Assembly (NCBI GenBank): GCA_905250125.1
Contig: CAJNOL010000079.1
Coordinates: 151,865-215,864, forward strand
Direction of reading: 5' to 3'
DNA from: Rotaria sordida
Taxonomy: Eukaryota > Rotifera > Eurotatoria > Philodinida > Philodinidae
DNA length: 64,000 bases
How positions within the stretch are numbered: position 1 is the first letter of the stretch; each line of letters begins with the position of its first letter. This document shows, piece by piece, positions 48,663 to 62,395 of the stretch. Position numbers and translations under genes: made by a program. The notes under the pieces are model-generated. The model had not been told where the DNA came from, did no database searches, and worked only from the letters and a program-made list of their open reading frames with translations.

Positions 48663-50994
48663 AAAATAAAAATAATTTTTTCTTCTTTTGTCTGTAAATT
48701 TATCAATAGATCAGAACGACGATGTTGCGATATTGTCGTATAAGTTATGTTTATGATCTATTTAAATATATATGTTGTTTGATTGAGATAACAACTATTC
48801 AATGGTTAGTTTTATTCAATATCGTTCTTTTTTGCTTGTGTATTACAAAACCATAATGATCGATGACAAAAATCAAGAATTTTATTAATATTTGAAAAAT
48901 AAATATTTTTCTATAAGCATAGATGCATCAGTTTTCTAAGAATTTGAAATATTTCACTACTTAAGCGTAAGAGAGAGAATGAGTAGTAGAACGTCACTTC
49001 ATCGATAATGCACAAACAACATCGCGTGAACTTTTCAAACATTATATTCTTTCAAAGGTAATTCCTATGTACCTGCGAATTCACATCAAGGAAACTTATT
49101 TTATTGATACCCTATGTCGTCAAGTTTTCATCGAAACCAGCCGGTTCAAACAGTTTATTCCTTTTTCTTATGAGGTTTTTAATAATTTTTCTATTTAAAT
49201 TATATTTTCTGTCTTGAAGAGGCCGACCGCTCGCTACTCAAACTAGATGGTATCTGAGTTCAGCTCAGAGTGCGAAACATTTTGAATTTTCGTTTTGGGT
49301 TTTCGACATTGCACAGGTGACAAAAATTCTTAGTACCTATTGAATTGATGAAAATCTACTACTATTACTGAAAGTTGTTATTGAATTTACATTTAATCTT
49401 GCCCTGGTTATTATAGAAAAATATAGTCTTTAATTCAATCTGTTAACATTACGAAATCGATAGTAAACTGTGCCATATTTTACCGAGCGTTTAGTTTAAA
49501 TACGATAAATATCAATATTTTACATTTTGTGCACATAAACGTTGCGTATTTTGTTCTATTTTCTCTAGATGGAACTCAATGAGATCTATCGAATAATCTC
49601 ATATTTAACGGTGTTTATCAGCAGAGTAGGTTTCTCTCTTAGCAATGACTAGTAGAATAGGGGTATTTTTTTCATGTTATGCCTAAATATTCATTGTATG
49701 AGCTGTTCTAACTAAGGAAACAACTGTGTCAGACAGAATTCGATGAGATCTTTCATTCGAAGTCCAATACAATCCCAACCTTAGCCAGGATGAACCTCGA
49801 CGTAACGGTTCTTCAACATCATCAGAATTTTTTTAATGTTTTGAATGGTAATTAATGTCCTGGTTTGGATAATGATTTTCATTAACTATCTAAATGAGTG
49901 TGTGTTTGACGCAGAGTTGGATTGCTTTTTGAGTGGTAGAACTTTTGACCCGACGACGGAGCGAAAATGCGACGTGACCTTAAAAATACTGGGTTTTGAA
50001 TCGCCTTTTAATGGTAATTCATGTGAAAAAAAACAGCAGACAGCAATGGAAGCCTCAGCAAACCAAACCTTTAATTGATAGAATCAGCAACCAACTAAAT
50101 AGGGGACTTGGCTGAAGCAGTGCAGATCAATGCTGGTAATTTGGTAGAAGAATTGCCGAACTCCAATAGAAAATTCACGAGTCCGTCGCAGAGATAACAT
50201 TGAGTTTTGAAAATCATATAGCAGACAAAAACAGTAGTTTTGCGGAACAAGTTAGAAGCCTTAGGAAGAAACGATGGAAGTCCTTTCTAGAGCATTCAAT
50301 GCCAAAAAGAAATACTTATTGACATTGCTATAGAGATCACACTCTAGCATTTTGAATAGATCATTGAGAATTTATTTGTGGATTAGCTTTAGTGGTTACT
50401 CGGTAGAATTCATATGATTTTATACATTGTTCAAATAGAAAGGATGAATGGATGTGGGTCAGAGTGCGAGTGAAGAGTATACACATACCTTACATGAATC
50501 GCAGTTAAAAACATGAAATGTTGATACTGTTGAAAAATCGTTATGTAGAAGTTCAACCCGGCTGATGATAGAATTGAATTTGACATCGGAGGAACTAATT
50601 TTTCCACTAAAAACAGTATTTAAAATTAGTTTTTTAAGTTTCTTGCCATTTTTCAAAATAAAAAATTGTTGAAAGCTATTCATTCTACAGTATATTCGTT
50701 GCTCTATCTAGTACAAACAAGATCTTTTATGGTATAAGTCTTTAGCTGAATATTTCGTCAAAAAACTCGAATCCACTACTAACTATACGTACACGAACAG
50801 TTCGAATTTTTTTTGAATCGAACCGAAGAGAACCGACCTAGGTTTGAAAAAAGTTCGAACCGAACCACTCGCATATCTGATTTGAAATCAATAGAATTTA
50901 TATTATTTCTTATGTCACTGATTATGGCAATACTAGGGCAGTCAACAAGTTCTGTCACTTTCAAATATCTATTCAGAGAAAAAACATTTTGCTA
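48663..50994. other. Intergenic spacer downstream of PRPF3
   Basis: AT-rich; the PRPF3 stop is followed at once by AATAAA-like sequence. A frame at 49845-50078 has no recognisable product. Confidence 0.55.
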
Positions 50995-51810
50995 ATCTTT
51001 TTACAATAAATGTTCGAAGTAGTTCCTACGATATTCCATACAAAGTTTTATCCTTTCAATCCGCTTCTGCAATATTCTTAGGTATTTTTGAATAGGTTTT
51101 GAATTGAGCTCCTTGGTTACTGCTTTGCCTGAATTTGTAGCATATGAATATTATTAAGGCTATGTTTCAGACAACTGAACAACCAAAAGTTTGAAGGAGC
51201 AACGTTAGGTGAGTATGATGGAAGAGTCATAACCTTCATTCTTTTCTCTTGAAGATAATTAAGATTGAGAACAATATTTTGAATATGCGATTTTACATTT
51301 TTATAATGCAAATTTATGCTACTTGTTTTTGATGATGTTTTTTTCTTACGTAAATTTTTGGCTAATATCTTCAAATATTCATCACGATAGTTTATATGAT
51401 AACTATGTCTAAGATATTAGTAACGTAATCAATACTAGTATGTAGATCATCACTCACTAGGTTCTTGGCATTTGCAATATTTTGTTGAGTAATGACGTTT
51501 ATTGGACCATCATTTCAAGGATCATCTTCCAATGACTCGCATCCACTTGAAAATCGATGAACCCAATTAGCAACTGTACAATATGAAACAACACCTTGTC
51601 TATAAGTAGTAGCTAATTCATCATGTATTTGTGTAGCGGCTAAACCTAATAACAAACGAGTTTTTATATATGAGCGTAAACGCAGTTTATCCATCTGAAA
51701 ATGGAAATGTTCAAAAAATTCGTTGAAAATTTGTCATAATAGACATTTATGAAACTTTGTATTGGTATTTTAATACATAACAGATGTCGCTACTACAATA
51801 GGCCAATATG
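50995..51810 (-). mobile_element. Decayed, internally deleted mariner transposon
   Basis: Bounded approximately by matching inverted subterminal blocks (CCATACAAAGTTTTAT at about 51038 and the complement of CCAATACAAAGTTTCAT at about 51748-51766). Inside is a broken mariner transposase on the minus strand. About 0.8 kb compared with 1.3 kb for an intact mariner. Confidence 0.65.
51117..51694 (-). pseudogene. Mariner-family transposase remnant
   Basis: From an ATG at 51694, the minus strand encodes a mariner-type N-terminal HTH region (MDKLRLRSYIKTRLLLGLAA, then VSYCTVANWVHRFSSGCESLEDDP). It breaks at stop codons near 51524 and 51393. A later frame (51374-51117) carries the mariner C-terminal signature LPSYSPNVAPSNFWLF, matching the usual YSPDLAPSDY block, followed by LKHSL. 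The middle, including the first catalytic Asp, is missing or scrambled. Clearly non-functional. Confidence 0.8.
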
Positions 51811-54800
51811 AGGCATAAAATCAATTGGGATTAAATTTTAGACAGCTGTTGCTAGAATTATTTATCTACCCTTAGTAGATTGGTTCCACGTCAAAAACCA
51901 CAAAAGACTTATGTGTAAAACAGTACCGAGGTCTCACCATCCGTATCATAACAATACTTATGCATCTATTAATACACAAATTACCGGACAAGCTTTTTTA
52001 CCTATCTATCAAAATTTAAACATTCATTGAGAGGATACAATTATTAAAAATCGACAATGTTTTCTTTATATGTAATTCTTTTTCATTCAAAAACTGTACA
52101 ACTATTGCAATTAATTCAATTGAACAAGCGGTATAAAACTTTCTCGAATATATATTTCTCGTTATAAACTTTTTTTTGGCATTTTTTCATCTCATTTATT
52201 CAATAATCGACCTTAATCACGTTTAATTTTGTTATAAAAACTCCTTCCAAGTCACTTTCATAAATGTTTTTTTACGATTTATCTGGGTTGGTAGATCCTA
52301 ATAAATGAAATGAAGATGATAGTAGATATCTGATGTCTGATCTTGTGGTTAAATTAAATATAGATGGTAGGATGTTTCTAATTTGCTAGTCATTTTTGGA
52401 ATAGTGGAATTTGAGAGTACTTAATTATGATTAAATTAATTCAAATTTCTGTGAGCTCTTTTAACTGAGAGAAATTTAAAAATTTTGGCGATTTGAAATT
52501 TGAAAAATTTTGATATACAGATTTCAAAATTAGTACTGATTTGAGATTTGCCATTTTATGATAAATTCGCGTATATTCGCCGTATTTCTATGTAAAGTAT
52601 TTATTAAGAATATTGAAGTACATAAAATAATGAGTGTAACGGAAAACTGATAATATGGTGAGGATACGATGTAGAAAGATGGGTGACCGCGTGGTTGGAT
52701 CATGTCTTTTATGGCTTTGCTTTGTTTATCGTTTCTTCAACCTCAATTCCGTTACTTGTTGTACGTGATTTTATTTCTCTCTTGATATTATTCGAATATT
52801 TCAAATAATTTGATGTAGTCGTTCGATATTGATCAATGGACGAAAGTAAACATTGTACATGACAATGGTTTATCTGGAGATGATGGAGTTGTAGTCGTGG
52901 TAGTACCTAAATAAATATGATAAGTTGCACTTGAATTAAAAATCTCTTGTACTATACAGTGTCCTCGCAGCATGTTGAAAAACCAATTTTAGTCCGATTT
53001 TTCAATTTTTATATAGAAAGTCCTAACCATTTTCAAGACGAAATACAGACTAGATTCAGAAGTCGGAAATATACAGTTCCAATATATTGATTTAGTAGCT
53101 CAAATGAACGGCGATATGTCCTACAGTATGGAACTCATTTCTAAATAGTAAATGTTCAGCTTGAACTCCGCTGTTAGCAGCTTACAGTTACTCAGGAATA
53201 AGCTTCCAGGTAAGCAACAGAAAAGACATATTCTTTGTTTGAATATTTTATTGTCGAACTTATTGGCACTTATCTATCACTCTTGATTGAATCTATTGTA
53301 ATTTGAATGCATTTTTCTTCTAACACAACTACTTTAGAAAGTTGCATGGGATATGTAGTCGCCGGATTTCATTCAAGAGAAAATGAGTAGAAACGCGTCC
53401 TCTCGATAACTTTGCTTCTCTTATTAAGTAATTCATTCTTTTGCATTTTCTTTCTTTGTCATCCGTAAGAATAGTGAGCTTCCAATAGCATATGAATATA
53501 TAATATTCAAATTCTCATGAAAGAAAAAAGATCATCGAAAGCACTTTTCTAGAATACTTCAATAGCCTTGAAGTTTATAAAAAAAAAAGCGTTCAAAGCT
53601 TTCTAGCAGAACACAGGATTCATGAGTCACAGCTGAGCAACGATTTTGTGGTACTATAGGCTTCAACAGAAATCCAAGCAGTAAAGAAGTATATATATCT
53701 TGCATTATTTACGACAAGAAAGATTAAAATAAGCGATATTAAACTAGAATGTCCCATCACCGACATGAAATGGTTATTCAAATTATATTGGGGAAGGAGA
53801 CGAAGCACTGAAACGTATGATTGCGTTTGCCAATCCTCAGCGGTAACAAAACCAGTATAAGCGTTTAGTACAAATAAGCCCAAGTTTGAGAATGACATCA
53901 TGTGAACAAGAAAAATCAGTAACGGAAAGTAACAGAGATGGGAAAGTTAAGAATGCCATAAAGGTAGGTAAAAGGCAAGAGGAGCTGGCACCCAAGAACC
54001 GACAGTCAACATCTGGACTATTGAAACATGATTAAAAGTGAATGCTCAAAGTGTATGGCAAGAAACTTCGACTTCTCACTCTCACACAGACCATGGCAGA
54101 CAGACAGGCAGCATATATTTTTAGAATGTCAGAGTGTATATTCTAAAATCAATACCTAAATAATTATTCATTTGACATTTTCCATAGATTGTGTCTCGAA
54201 TCTGTAGAACGGTAAATATTTGATTATGCCTATCTGTTTGTCTGAAACACAGTTCTTTAAACCATCGCCTATATGAATATGAATCATTGTTTTATTTTTA
54301 TCTCGATTTTTGCAACTCTTTTATTTTTATTCGTAAGACTGAAAAGTCCCAAGTCTTGAGAGTTAAGTTTAACAAAATATCTGCCTGCGTATGCATATGG
54401 AAGTCAGTCTCTAATTCAGCTTTTAAATCATTCTGTCTGACCTTATGGGATTGTTTTATAGTTTCCATTTCGAATTTTTTTATCATTTTCGAGCAATCTC
54501 ATCAGTATTGATGGCTGTTGTAGTCTGACTTTTATTTGGGATTCAGTTTGTGACGAAGATTTCCATCATTTCGTCAGATACTACAATATCAAATGAATGA
54601 TCAAAACTGGCAATGATTTCTCTTGGTATTTTTACAAAAAACTAAACCATTTTCTGGAAAAATTGCTCGAAGATAATCGACATACAAAACAAAAATCGAT
54701 TTACAACAAGGTCAAGTAACATTCAATAGAAGAAAAATACTTTCAATCCTCTTCCTATCGTTACCATTCTAGATAGTATGTGATAAGGATCATTTCTACA

Positions 54801-56674
54801 AGACAATGCTTTCTTATCAGAGTTTAGCAAATTCTACAATTCTCACTCTATCCTCTTGTTGACATCAACTACATTTACAGGCAAAGACAACTCTAATGCT
54901 GTGTTCTTGCTCAGTTTCTTATGATACTACAAAAAGTTAGTTGATTTTCTCCGTGTTTTCATGAAAAAAAACTCCAAAAATATCTTAATATTTTTTGATT
55001 TAAGTTCAAATCAGTGATATTTTAGATCGGAAATAATTAGGGCTTCAATTTCTATTAACTCTATAAATTTCAAACGATTTAAATTAAGTCATGTGTATTA
55101 TCATACATTTCTCATCAATATCATCTATACAAAATTATGCTGAATATTTTGAGAAGTGAAAGTCGTTTATGAACAACTACAGCTCTAAGCTATGTAAAGC
55201 ACCATTAGGATTACCAAAAAAGTAATATGCATATCAACTAGATCTTCATTTATCCAATATTGAATGAATGAGATACTTAGAATAAAGAGGTAATTACTGA
55301 CTTGGAGGCCCTATAACACATGGTTTTATTACTCTTTAAAGATTGCTTAAATAGTCATCGCTAGACATAAGATATTTTGAACGATGGAAATCACCCATTT
55401 TGATACAGGAAACGGAGAGATATACTGATGATATTGATTAGTTTCGACTGAATCGTTTTCAAAACTTTCCAGACAACTGGAATAATTGAACGATGAATAA
55501 TTTTTAATTTTCTAAATAAGAAGTTTTTCTCTGTCCAAAGCACCATTAAAAGATGATGACTGTCATAATTTGGATGAAAAATAACCTTCTTCATAATAAC
55601 CCCCTATTTTTGAACGGCTTAATAAAAAAATATGTTTGAAATAATCAAAATTCCCATAAAACAAGCTCAGTGTTTGTGACCGTCTTGAATGCAATCTTTT
55701 TTAAAGATTCATAGTGTGCTTTTCTCATCAGTATTCCTTTACTATACGTTTTTGCTAGCGGAAAACTGGATTTCTCATTATTTCTTTCCTCTCATATTAT
55801 TTTTGAATCTTTCACACTAATAACATAACAAAAAACATGATCTAGTGTTTAGCTGAAAGACAGTTGACAAACCTGTGCTGTAGTTTACCATAGTATTTGC
55901 ATTAAAGTTCTTAAGAAATATAACGATCAATAAAAATATGATGACAACGAGAAGTCCAAGCAAAACTATACCAATGTTCATTCCATTGGTCAATAAGATC
56001 CATTTTTCATACATTTTTCTGAAATAAAAACATAGAAAATGTGCATCATTCATTTATGAATAATAGAAAGCGAAAGCAGTATTGACGTTGAGATGATGAG
56101 ATAAGATCTTCGAATGGAAAATGGTTTTCCGACTGCAACTATGGTCATTTTATTGTTCATAGAGATTAGTGTAATTCTCTAACTTGTATTAAATATGTGG
56201 CACTTTTGAGGTTGAACTATGAATATTATTTTACCCACTTCTCGTACTGTTTTGAAGCATTTCTAAAAAGCGAGTAAATTGTTGTTTATCTGATAATTGG
56301 TATTTGGATAGATTTCATTGTTACGAGAATGTTCCAAAAGTTATCATCAAAATATATCTTTCCATCTCGAGATATTAACTTCTTTAAAAATTTGTATTTT
56401 ATTTTAAAGAATTGAAAATACTTGATCTGCTTGAAAAACCAATATTTCATAGAAGCATTCGTTCGAACTGAGTTTTGTAGTAAAGTTTGGTAACGATGAG
56501 ACCCGTTCGTGTGCCAAAGTTTAGACCAAAAATACGACATCCGATTTTATTCAGAAAAACTTTAGAACAGTTTGAGATGGGATGAAAATAACGCTCATAA
56601 CTCAATTTCAAAGGCTTAGACATTCAATCGTAGTTACAGCATTATACAACTGGCTATGATCAATTTAATGACTA
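51811..56674. other. Long gene-free spacer
   Basis: AT-rich sequence with short random frames only. The part around 53930-54120 is less AT-rich but shows no recognisable coding. No tRNA or rRNA seen. Confidence 0.5.
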
Positions 56675-56986
56675 CAGTGCTGGTCGAAAAGAGAGTTTAC
56701 ACTTGGAAATTTTTTCTTGCGACCAGTAATCCATTAGCATGTTAGTTGTAATGTAAGTGAAACAAACTTTGGCAAACTTACAGCTTCTCCATTGCACTCA
56801 TACTTTTTTATATAATGTTTCCTTTGATATTTCTTGCTATATTAATGATTCATCATCGTTAGATATTCTGAAATCCAAACTGTAAGTTTGATATCTGAAA
56901 TGTATGATTCAAAACATGAAGTAAATGTTAAATTGGCCAGAAAATATTGACGTAAACAGTGGAGAAGTTATGATTTTTTAGCACTG
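56675..56986. mobile_element. Tc1-like MITE (probable)
   Basis: Begins CAGTGCTGGTC directly after TA and ends AGCACTG followed by CA. The subterminal block GTTTAC with TTTTTTCTTGCGACC (about 56697-56727) has an inverted counterpart near 56937-56956. Size 312 bp, no coding capacity. Confidence 0.45.
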
Positions 56987-58739
56987 CACCATTTTCTAGT
57001 GGAGCTCTTTTGAGAACTAAGCCACTATGAACAATTGAAAGACTCACAGGGCTATATTTTCTTTGCTGGCTTCTTTCAGTTCCGTTAGTTGATATATATA
57101 TATCAGATTGACGACGTTAAAAGGTGGTATCAGTATTTCATCAATGTCTTTTCAATTTTTTACTCACGAAGATTAGAACAATTTTTTAAATGATTTCTTC
57201 TTTAATTCTCTTCAAGAATACTTTAAAACAGTTGATGTTAGGTGGCAAGTGAGAAAATCAGTATAAAACTATTTTAAAGCTACAACATGTTGAAATTTCT
57301 AAACAGTTTACTCAAGGGATTTCGACTGTTTTCTATAGTTCTACAAATTGAAGAAATCCTGACACAGGTCGTTTGCATAAATCAGAGTATATTTTTTGTG
57401 TCCAACCGTAAAATCTGTTACAACGAAGGTTTATTTTAACCCAAGAAGAGATTTTTTCAAATCTGTCGAAAATTGCGGAAATTTAGTTCATCTGTACATT
57501 TTGTTCAATATGGAAAAATAGCGTAAACAAAGTCTCAAGTTTTACTGCTTGTGTCATTTATGTCCCCTTAAATTAAAAGCGAAAATTAGTGTAAAAGATT
57601 CATTGTTGATTGATATATGAAATTTTCCTGACTGTTTTCAAAATTTTCTTTCGAAAAAGTGATTTTTACAAAATTCGAAAAAGAGACCATACCTATCCTA
57701 TAATAAGCTTTCTGATATGAAACAAATTTGGTTGAAGCATAACAATAGAGCCTTGCAACCGTGAGAAATAGCTTCTATGTTTTTAGTACCTCGCACTACG
57801 TATCAACAAACAAAACAAAGAAACTTGTTCTTTTGCAACAAAGGTGGCTATGTTGAAGCTTCCGAATATAATTTTTGTTCAATTATTCAAATTTACCATT
57901 CGACATAACCTGCTCTTATATTTTCTTGAAGAGAATTAAATGGAAATCATTCACAAATAGTTCGAGTCTTGAACGATGAAAAGTGAAAGAAATATTAATA
58001 AGATACTAGCATGAATATTTTATCTAGATTGCCCGATAGTAATGAGACATCGTGAATAGATCATACGAATGAAACTACAGAATTTCTTGGTCTATTTGTA
58101 GTGGCTGATAAGGAAAAAATAATAAGAAAGCTGACTATATACTTAGTGTCATTGGTGTGTTACATATTAACATCATCAGTTATAAACACAAGAAGGTATC
58201 TATTTCACTATTATTAATGGAATGCATGGACAGCACTAATCGGTATTCTCAGTAAGAGCGCCACTTTAAGTTTACTTTAAACTTTAGCTATTTAATTAAA
58301 GTATTTTTAGAGTTTAAATGTCATTCATAAATCTGACTAGAATTTACCACTTACGAGAGAAATATAGTGGAGAACTTCTGATACTAGATATCGTAATTTC
58401 TACAATAGTTTTCATAGTGATTTCTACGAAATCTCAGTCAAAAACAATAATTTGTTTTCACTTTCATTCAATGTGACTAATTGCTCCTTTATCATTGTCT
58501 TATTTTACATAAGTAGGTTAAAATGCAAAGGAAAAGTGCATGCAAAGGTTGTGACTAACTCAACATAAATTTAGTTCTATTGACTTGCACAGAAACCTTA
58601 AAAATTCTACTCGTGTCTACCATATTCATAGTGAACACATAATCATCAAAATTTTTGATGACAAGACTACTACCATCAATCTTAAAACAATACTCCACAA
58701 TAACTTTGTAAAGATTTGATGATGATCCGGTCGTCTTCA
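56987..58739. other. Gene-free spacer
   Basis: AT-rich; nothing recognised. Confidence 0.5.
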
Positions 58740-61150
58740 CCCTGGCTGTGCTATCTGATTTCAAGCTTATGTTCTTTCCGAAGACATATTGGTAATCGAC
58801 AGGAGCTTGAAAAATTTCGTCAAATTCTTAAAACTTCTTGGATTACAGTTCCTCATAAAAGTAGCTGCCGTCCTTTTGAAATGCCATCGTTTTCCATCAT
58901 TTTGAGTTGATATTTTGAGAACGTACTGTTCTCAGTGCACCCTGATCAGAAGCATTATCCTGCCTTCAATCCGTTGATGTTCGCTAGAGTTATGAGTTCA
59001 ACATTATTACCATCTTGTGAAGGTTATATCTCAGTCATTTTTTGATATTCATTTTCGTGCAACCTCTCATTCAGAACTCGAGTGACGCAACTATCTTCAA
59101 TAAAAATTTCCTAAGGAATCAGTTCGAAATGAGGGAGATCTGATCATATTATTGAAAATCTCCATCAAGTAGTAGCGAGTCCCTGTTTTGAGCCTAGTAT
59201 TAGGAGTGATAAATTTACATTTAAAAACAGTTATTAATTCCAAAAATACATTTTCAACAATTTAAATTTAAAATAAATTTTAATCTCTTTTACATAAAAA
59301 TTTAAACTTATTATAAATTTACATTGAATTTACAGGAACTCAAGTTAATTTAAATCGACGTCAAATTGATTGAACTTCGATTTCACCTAATTTGAATCAA
59401 GTTTAAATTATTTCGACTTAAATCTAACTAACTTTAAATTCAGCTTAAACAGATTTAAATCCAATTTAAGTTAAATTCAAATTTGTTTGGTTGTGTCTCG
59501 GAAAAAAGCAAGTTTTCATTTCGAAAGTATGGTATCAAACATATGTGTATGAATATTTTAGTATTATTAGAAAGCCGTAGCAACGAAGCACGGCTCTTTT
59601 ATACGGGGTCTGTTATTCTGATGATGGAATTTTAGCATATGATATCAGTTTCTCTTCTTATGTCTTATTTTTTTTTGTTCTTTGAAATCATATATTCTGA
59701 TAACAGATGTGATCAATTTAAATTTTAAAAAATTATGACATCCGGAAATAAAGTTTAAATTCATTTTGCATGAAAATCTAAATTTATTTTAATTTTAAAT
59801 TGACAAGAATTTAACTTTAAAATGAGTTAATAGAAAAATGTCACCCTAATCAGAATCAATAACTCAAGCTGGTCTCGATCAATTCAGGTGAAAAACTTAG
59901 TAATATATTATTATAAGCCTGAAAGATTCTGATGACATTTTTCGAACTGTAGATCAACGTAGAGACGTGATAAAACCATCGGAAAAGTTCACTGCAATGC
60001 AGCTTACTCATTGATGGAATTGTGGTATAATGCAACGAGCTTTGGGTTCAAGAAATTTGGTATATATGTTTGCAGGCAGAACTAAAAAAAGCTAAGAATA
60101 AATCGTTGGAACGCGAAACAGTGAAAGAACATTTTCTTCGATAATATTTCATGTACACTTGTTTCACAGATGATAAACAGTATATCTAAGCATCAAGCGC
60201 TTCTTCAGTACGAAAGGTTTAGCTCAGAAGCCATTGTGCTGACCTCATGAGATTTTTACTTCATCGATTGTCTGTGTCTTAACGTCATCTACAATGCTTT
60301 GGCTCAAAAAGTTTTTTCTCATCACTAAATGTAAACTGGCTAGTGGAGAAGAGCCTTTTGTACATAGATGCAATGTTTATTGTTTGTTGAATAAGTGTAA
60401 ATGAAATACTATCGAAGAAAATGTTTATCCGCCGTTTCACATTCGAATGACTTATGCTTGATTTTTTAACTCTAACTATAAACATATATACCAAATTTTT
60501 TGATTCGAAACTCGTTGGATAATACCACAATTCCATCAATTGACAAGCTGTGATGTGGTGAATTTTTCCATGCTTCTGTCACATCTCTACGTTGAGCTAC
60601 AGTTCTAAAAATTTCATCAGAAACTTTTTGACTTATGATAACATATTACTAAGACTTTCAACTAAATTGATTGAGACCAGTTTAAGCTATCGGTATCCGG
60701 TTTAAAATCAGGAAATATTACTACTTGATGAAAATTCTCAATACAACGATTAAGTTTCCATTATTTTGAATTGATTTCTTAACGAATGCTTACTGAAGAT
60801 AGCTGTGTGACTGCGCCTTCAAAGAAGGGTTGCACGAAAATAAATGTCGACAAATAATCGAGATATGATCTTCAAAAGATAATAACAGTGTTTAATTGAT
60901 CACTCTAAAGAATACCAACGGATTGTAGACAGAATGGGTACTCTTGATTAGAGTCCACTGAAGCCAGTATGTATTCAAAGTGTTAGCTCAAAATGATGGG
61001 TAATCATGACATCGGCAAGTAGTTTTGCAGTAGCTAATCTCTTCAGTTCATTTCGTACAGAATTTCGAAAATTTTTCCCCTCAAAAAAAAATAATCGTAA
61101 TGATACGAAAATAACACTAAAGAGAGCGAATGGTTCTACTTAAGCACCAG
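58740..61150. repeat. Very long diverged palindrome (foldback element)
   Basis: Left arm about 58740-59199 plus 59850-60240; right arm about 60290-61150. Matching inverted blocks run the whole length: CCATCATTTTGAG (58897) with CTCAAAATGATGG (60989); CAATCCGTTG (58968) with CAACGGATTG (60918); ATTTTCGTGCAACC (59049) with GGTTGCACGAAAAT (60828); GATGGAATTGTGGTAT (60014) with ATACCACAATTCCATC (60523). Mismatches and indels are frequent, so it is old. The left arm is interrupted by a 650-bp insertion. Confidence 0.75.
59200..59849. mobile_element. TTTAAATT-rich element inserted in the left arm of the palindrome
   Basis: Ends are TTAGGAGTGA and TCACCCTAA, short inverted repeats. The interior is dominated by permutations of TTTAAATTY. 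This stretch has no counterpart in the right arm, while sequence on either side does, which places the insertion after the palindrome formed. Confidence 0.65.
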
Positions 61151-61754
61151 AAAATCTGCTCAATATTCATGAGTACAAAAGCTTTCTGAAAGGACTCCAC
61201 TTTCGAAAGACATACACTTACTCGTGAAATTCGTATGAAATCTTGTGTATCCACCACCAGAATAACAATGTAATCTATCGATATTGTTCTATAAGTGAGA
61301 ATAAAGCACTGTATTGCTTATATATACATCGCGAAATAAACTTTGCTTTTGCACGCAGATACCTATATATAGGTTAATAGAGCATCACTTATTTATCATA
61401 TTTGACCTTTGTTTCATACAAATATTACCGTCGTTTTGCTTGCTCTATCCTCCGTCATTTACAAAGATTAATCGACGCTGATGAAGAGTCAGGTGAATGT
61501 TCGCTAGACTATGCGCTATACTACCTAGTCACGTATTATGATTTCACACTCATTCCACAGAGTCAACAAAATATTAAAATGTCACCGATCATCATTCTCG
61601 TTCAAAAGTATAATCTTAGTCAACCTAATGTCAAACGATATTTTCACACATAACCGAGGCTATCTATTTTACATTCACAATTACAAGCACACTCTTCTGT
61701 TTGTGACGAACCTTACAGATAACCTATGCTCACTCTACAAACATAAACTCTCAT

Positions 61755-62216
61755 CATCATATAGCAAGAAAATATATAAGCGTAGAGGTTTTTATTTTAA
61801 GAGGAAAGAAAGGAAATTTCCGATCTTTAAAACGACAATTTTCACCCGTAAAGTGATATTACAAACAAAAACAAAAAATCAATAATGAAACAAAGGAAAT
61901 GTCATGAAATTATAAGATCATGAATGTATAACATTATGCGTATATAACTTCATAAACGTATAATATCATGGACCTTTAATATCATGAAATATATATTATA
62001 TAACATCATAGTCTAAATAAATCATATAAATTAAATGTGATTAAAGTAAGACTTCAAAAACACCACTATGCATCAATATCACTATGTAATAAATAACATC
62101 ATTTTATTTGTACCATCACTTTACGGGTGAAAATTGTCGTTTTAAAGGTCGAAAATTTCCTTTCTTTCCTCTTAAAATAAAAACCTCTACACTTGTATAT
62201 TTTCTTGCTATATGAT
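61755..62216. mobile_element. MITE-like element with about 103-bp terminal inverted repeats
   Basis: Left TIR 61755-61859 and right TIR 62112-62216 match at about 94%, starting ATCATATAGCAAGAAAATAT. The interior is AT-rich, with repeated ATAAYATCAT-type phrases. No open frame of note. Confidence 0.8.
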
Positions 62217-62249
62217 ATTCCATAAAATCTCAAAATTTCATTACGTTAT

Positions 62250-62395
62250 CCTTTATCTATTAAATATGGTATATGAAAAACATAATATAAAAATATATAA
62301 TATATAATAAAATATACAATTATATAATATATAAAATATATATATATAAGTATATACNNNNNNNNNNTTTATATACCATATTTAATAAATAAAGG
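62250..62395. repeat. AT-rich palindrome broken by the assembly gap
   Basis: CCTTTATCTATTAAATATGG at 62250 is mirrored by CCATATTTAATAAATAAAGG ending at 62395. Between them are TA-rich repeats and the N run. Confidence 0.75.
62358..62367. other. Assembly gap (10 N)
   Basis: Ten N in the loop of a TA-rich palindrome; real length unknown. Confidence 0.99.

Noticed and set aside
49845..50078. 77-codon frame with several Cys
   Set aside because: No domain, no splice context and no homology recognised.
53620..53901. 93-codon minus frame considered as retroelement debris
   Set aside because: No reverse transcriptase, endonuclease or other motif could be identified.
54287..54511. Overlapping frames on both strands
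   Set aside because: Mutual antisense overlap with no motif; chance frames.
61402..61885. Two overlapping plus-strand frames of 83 and 115 codons
   Set aside because: The second runs into a terminal inverted repeat; no recognisable protein.
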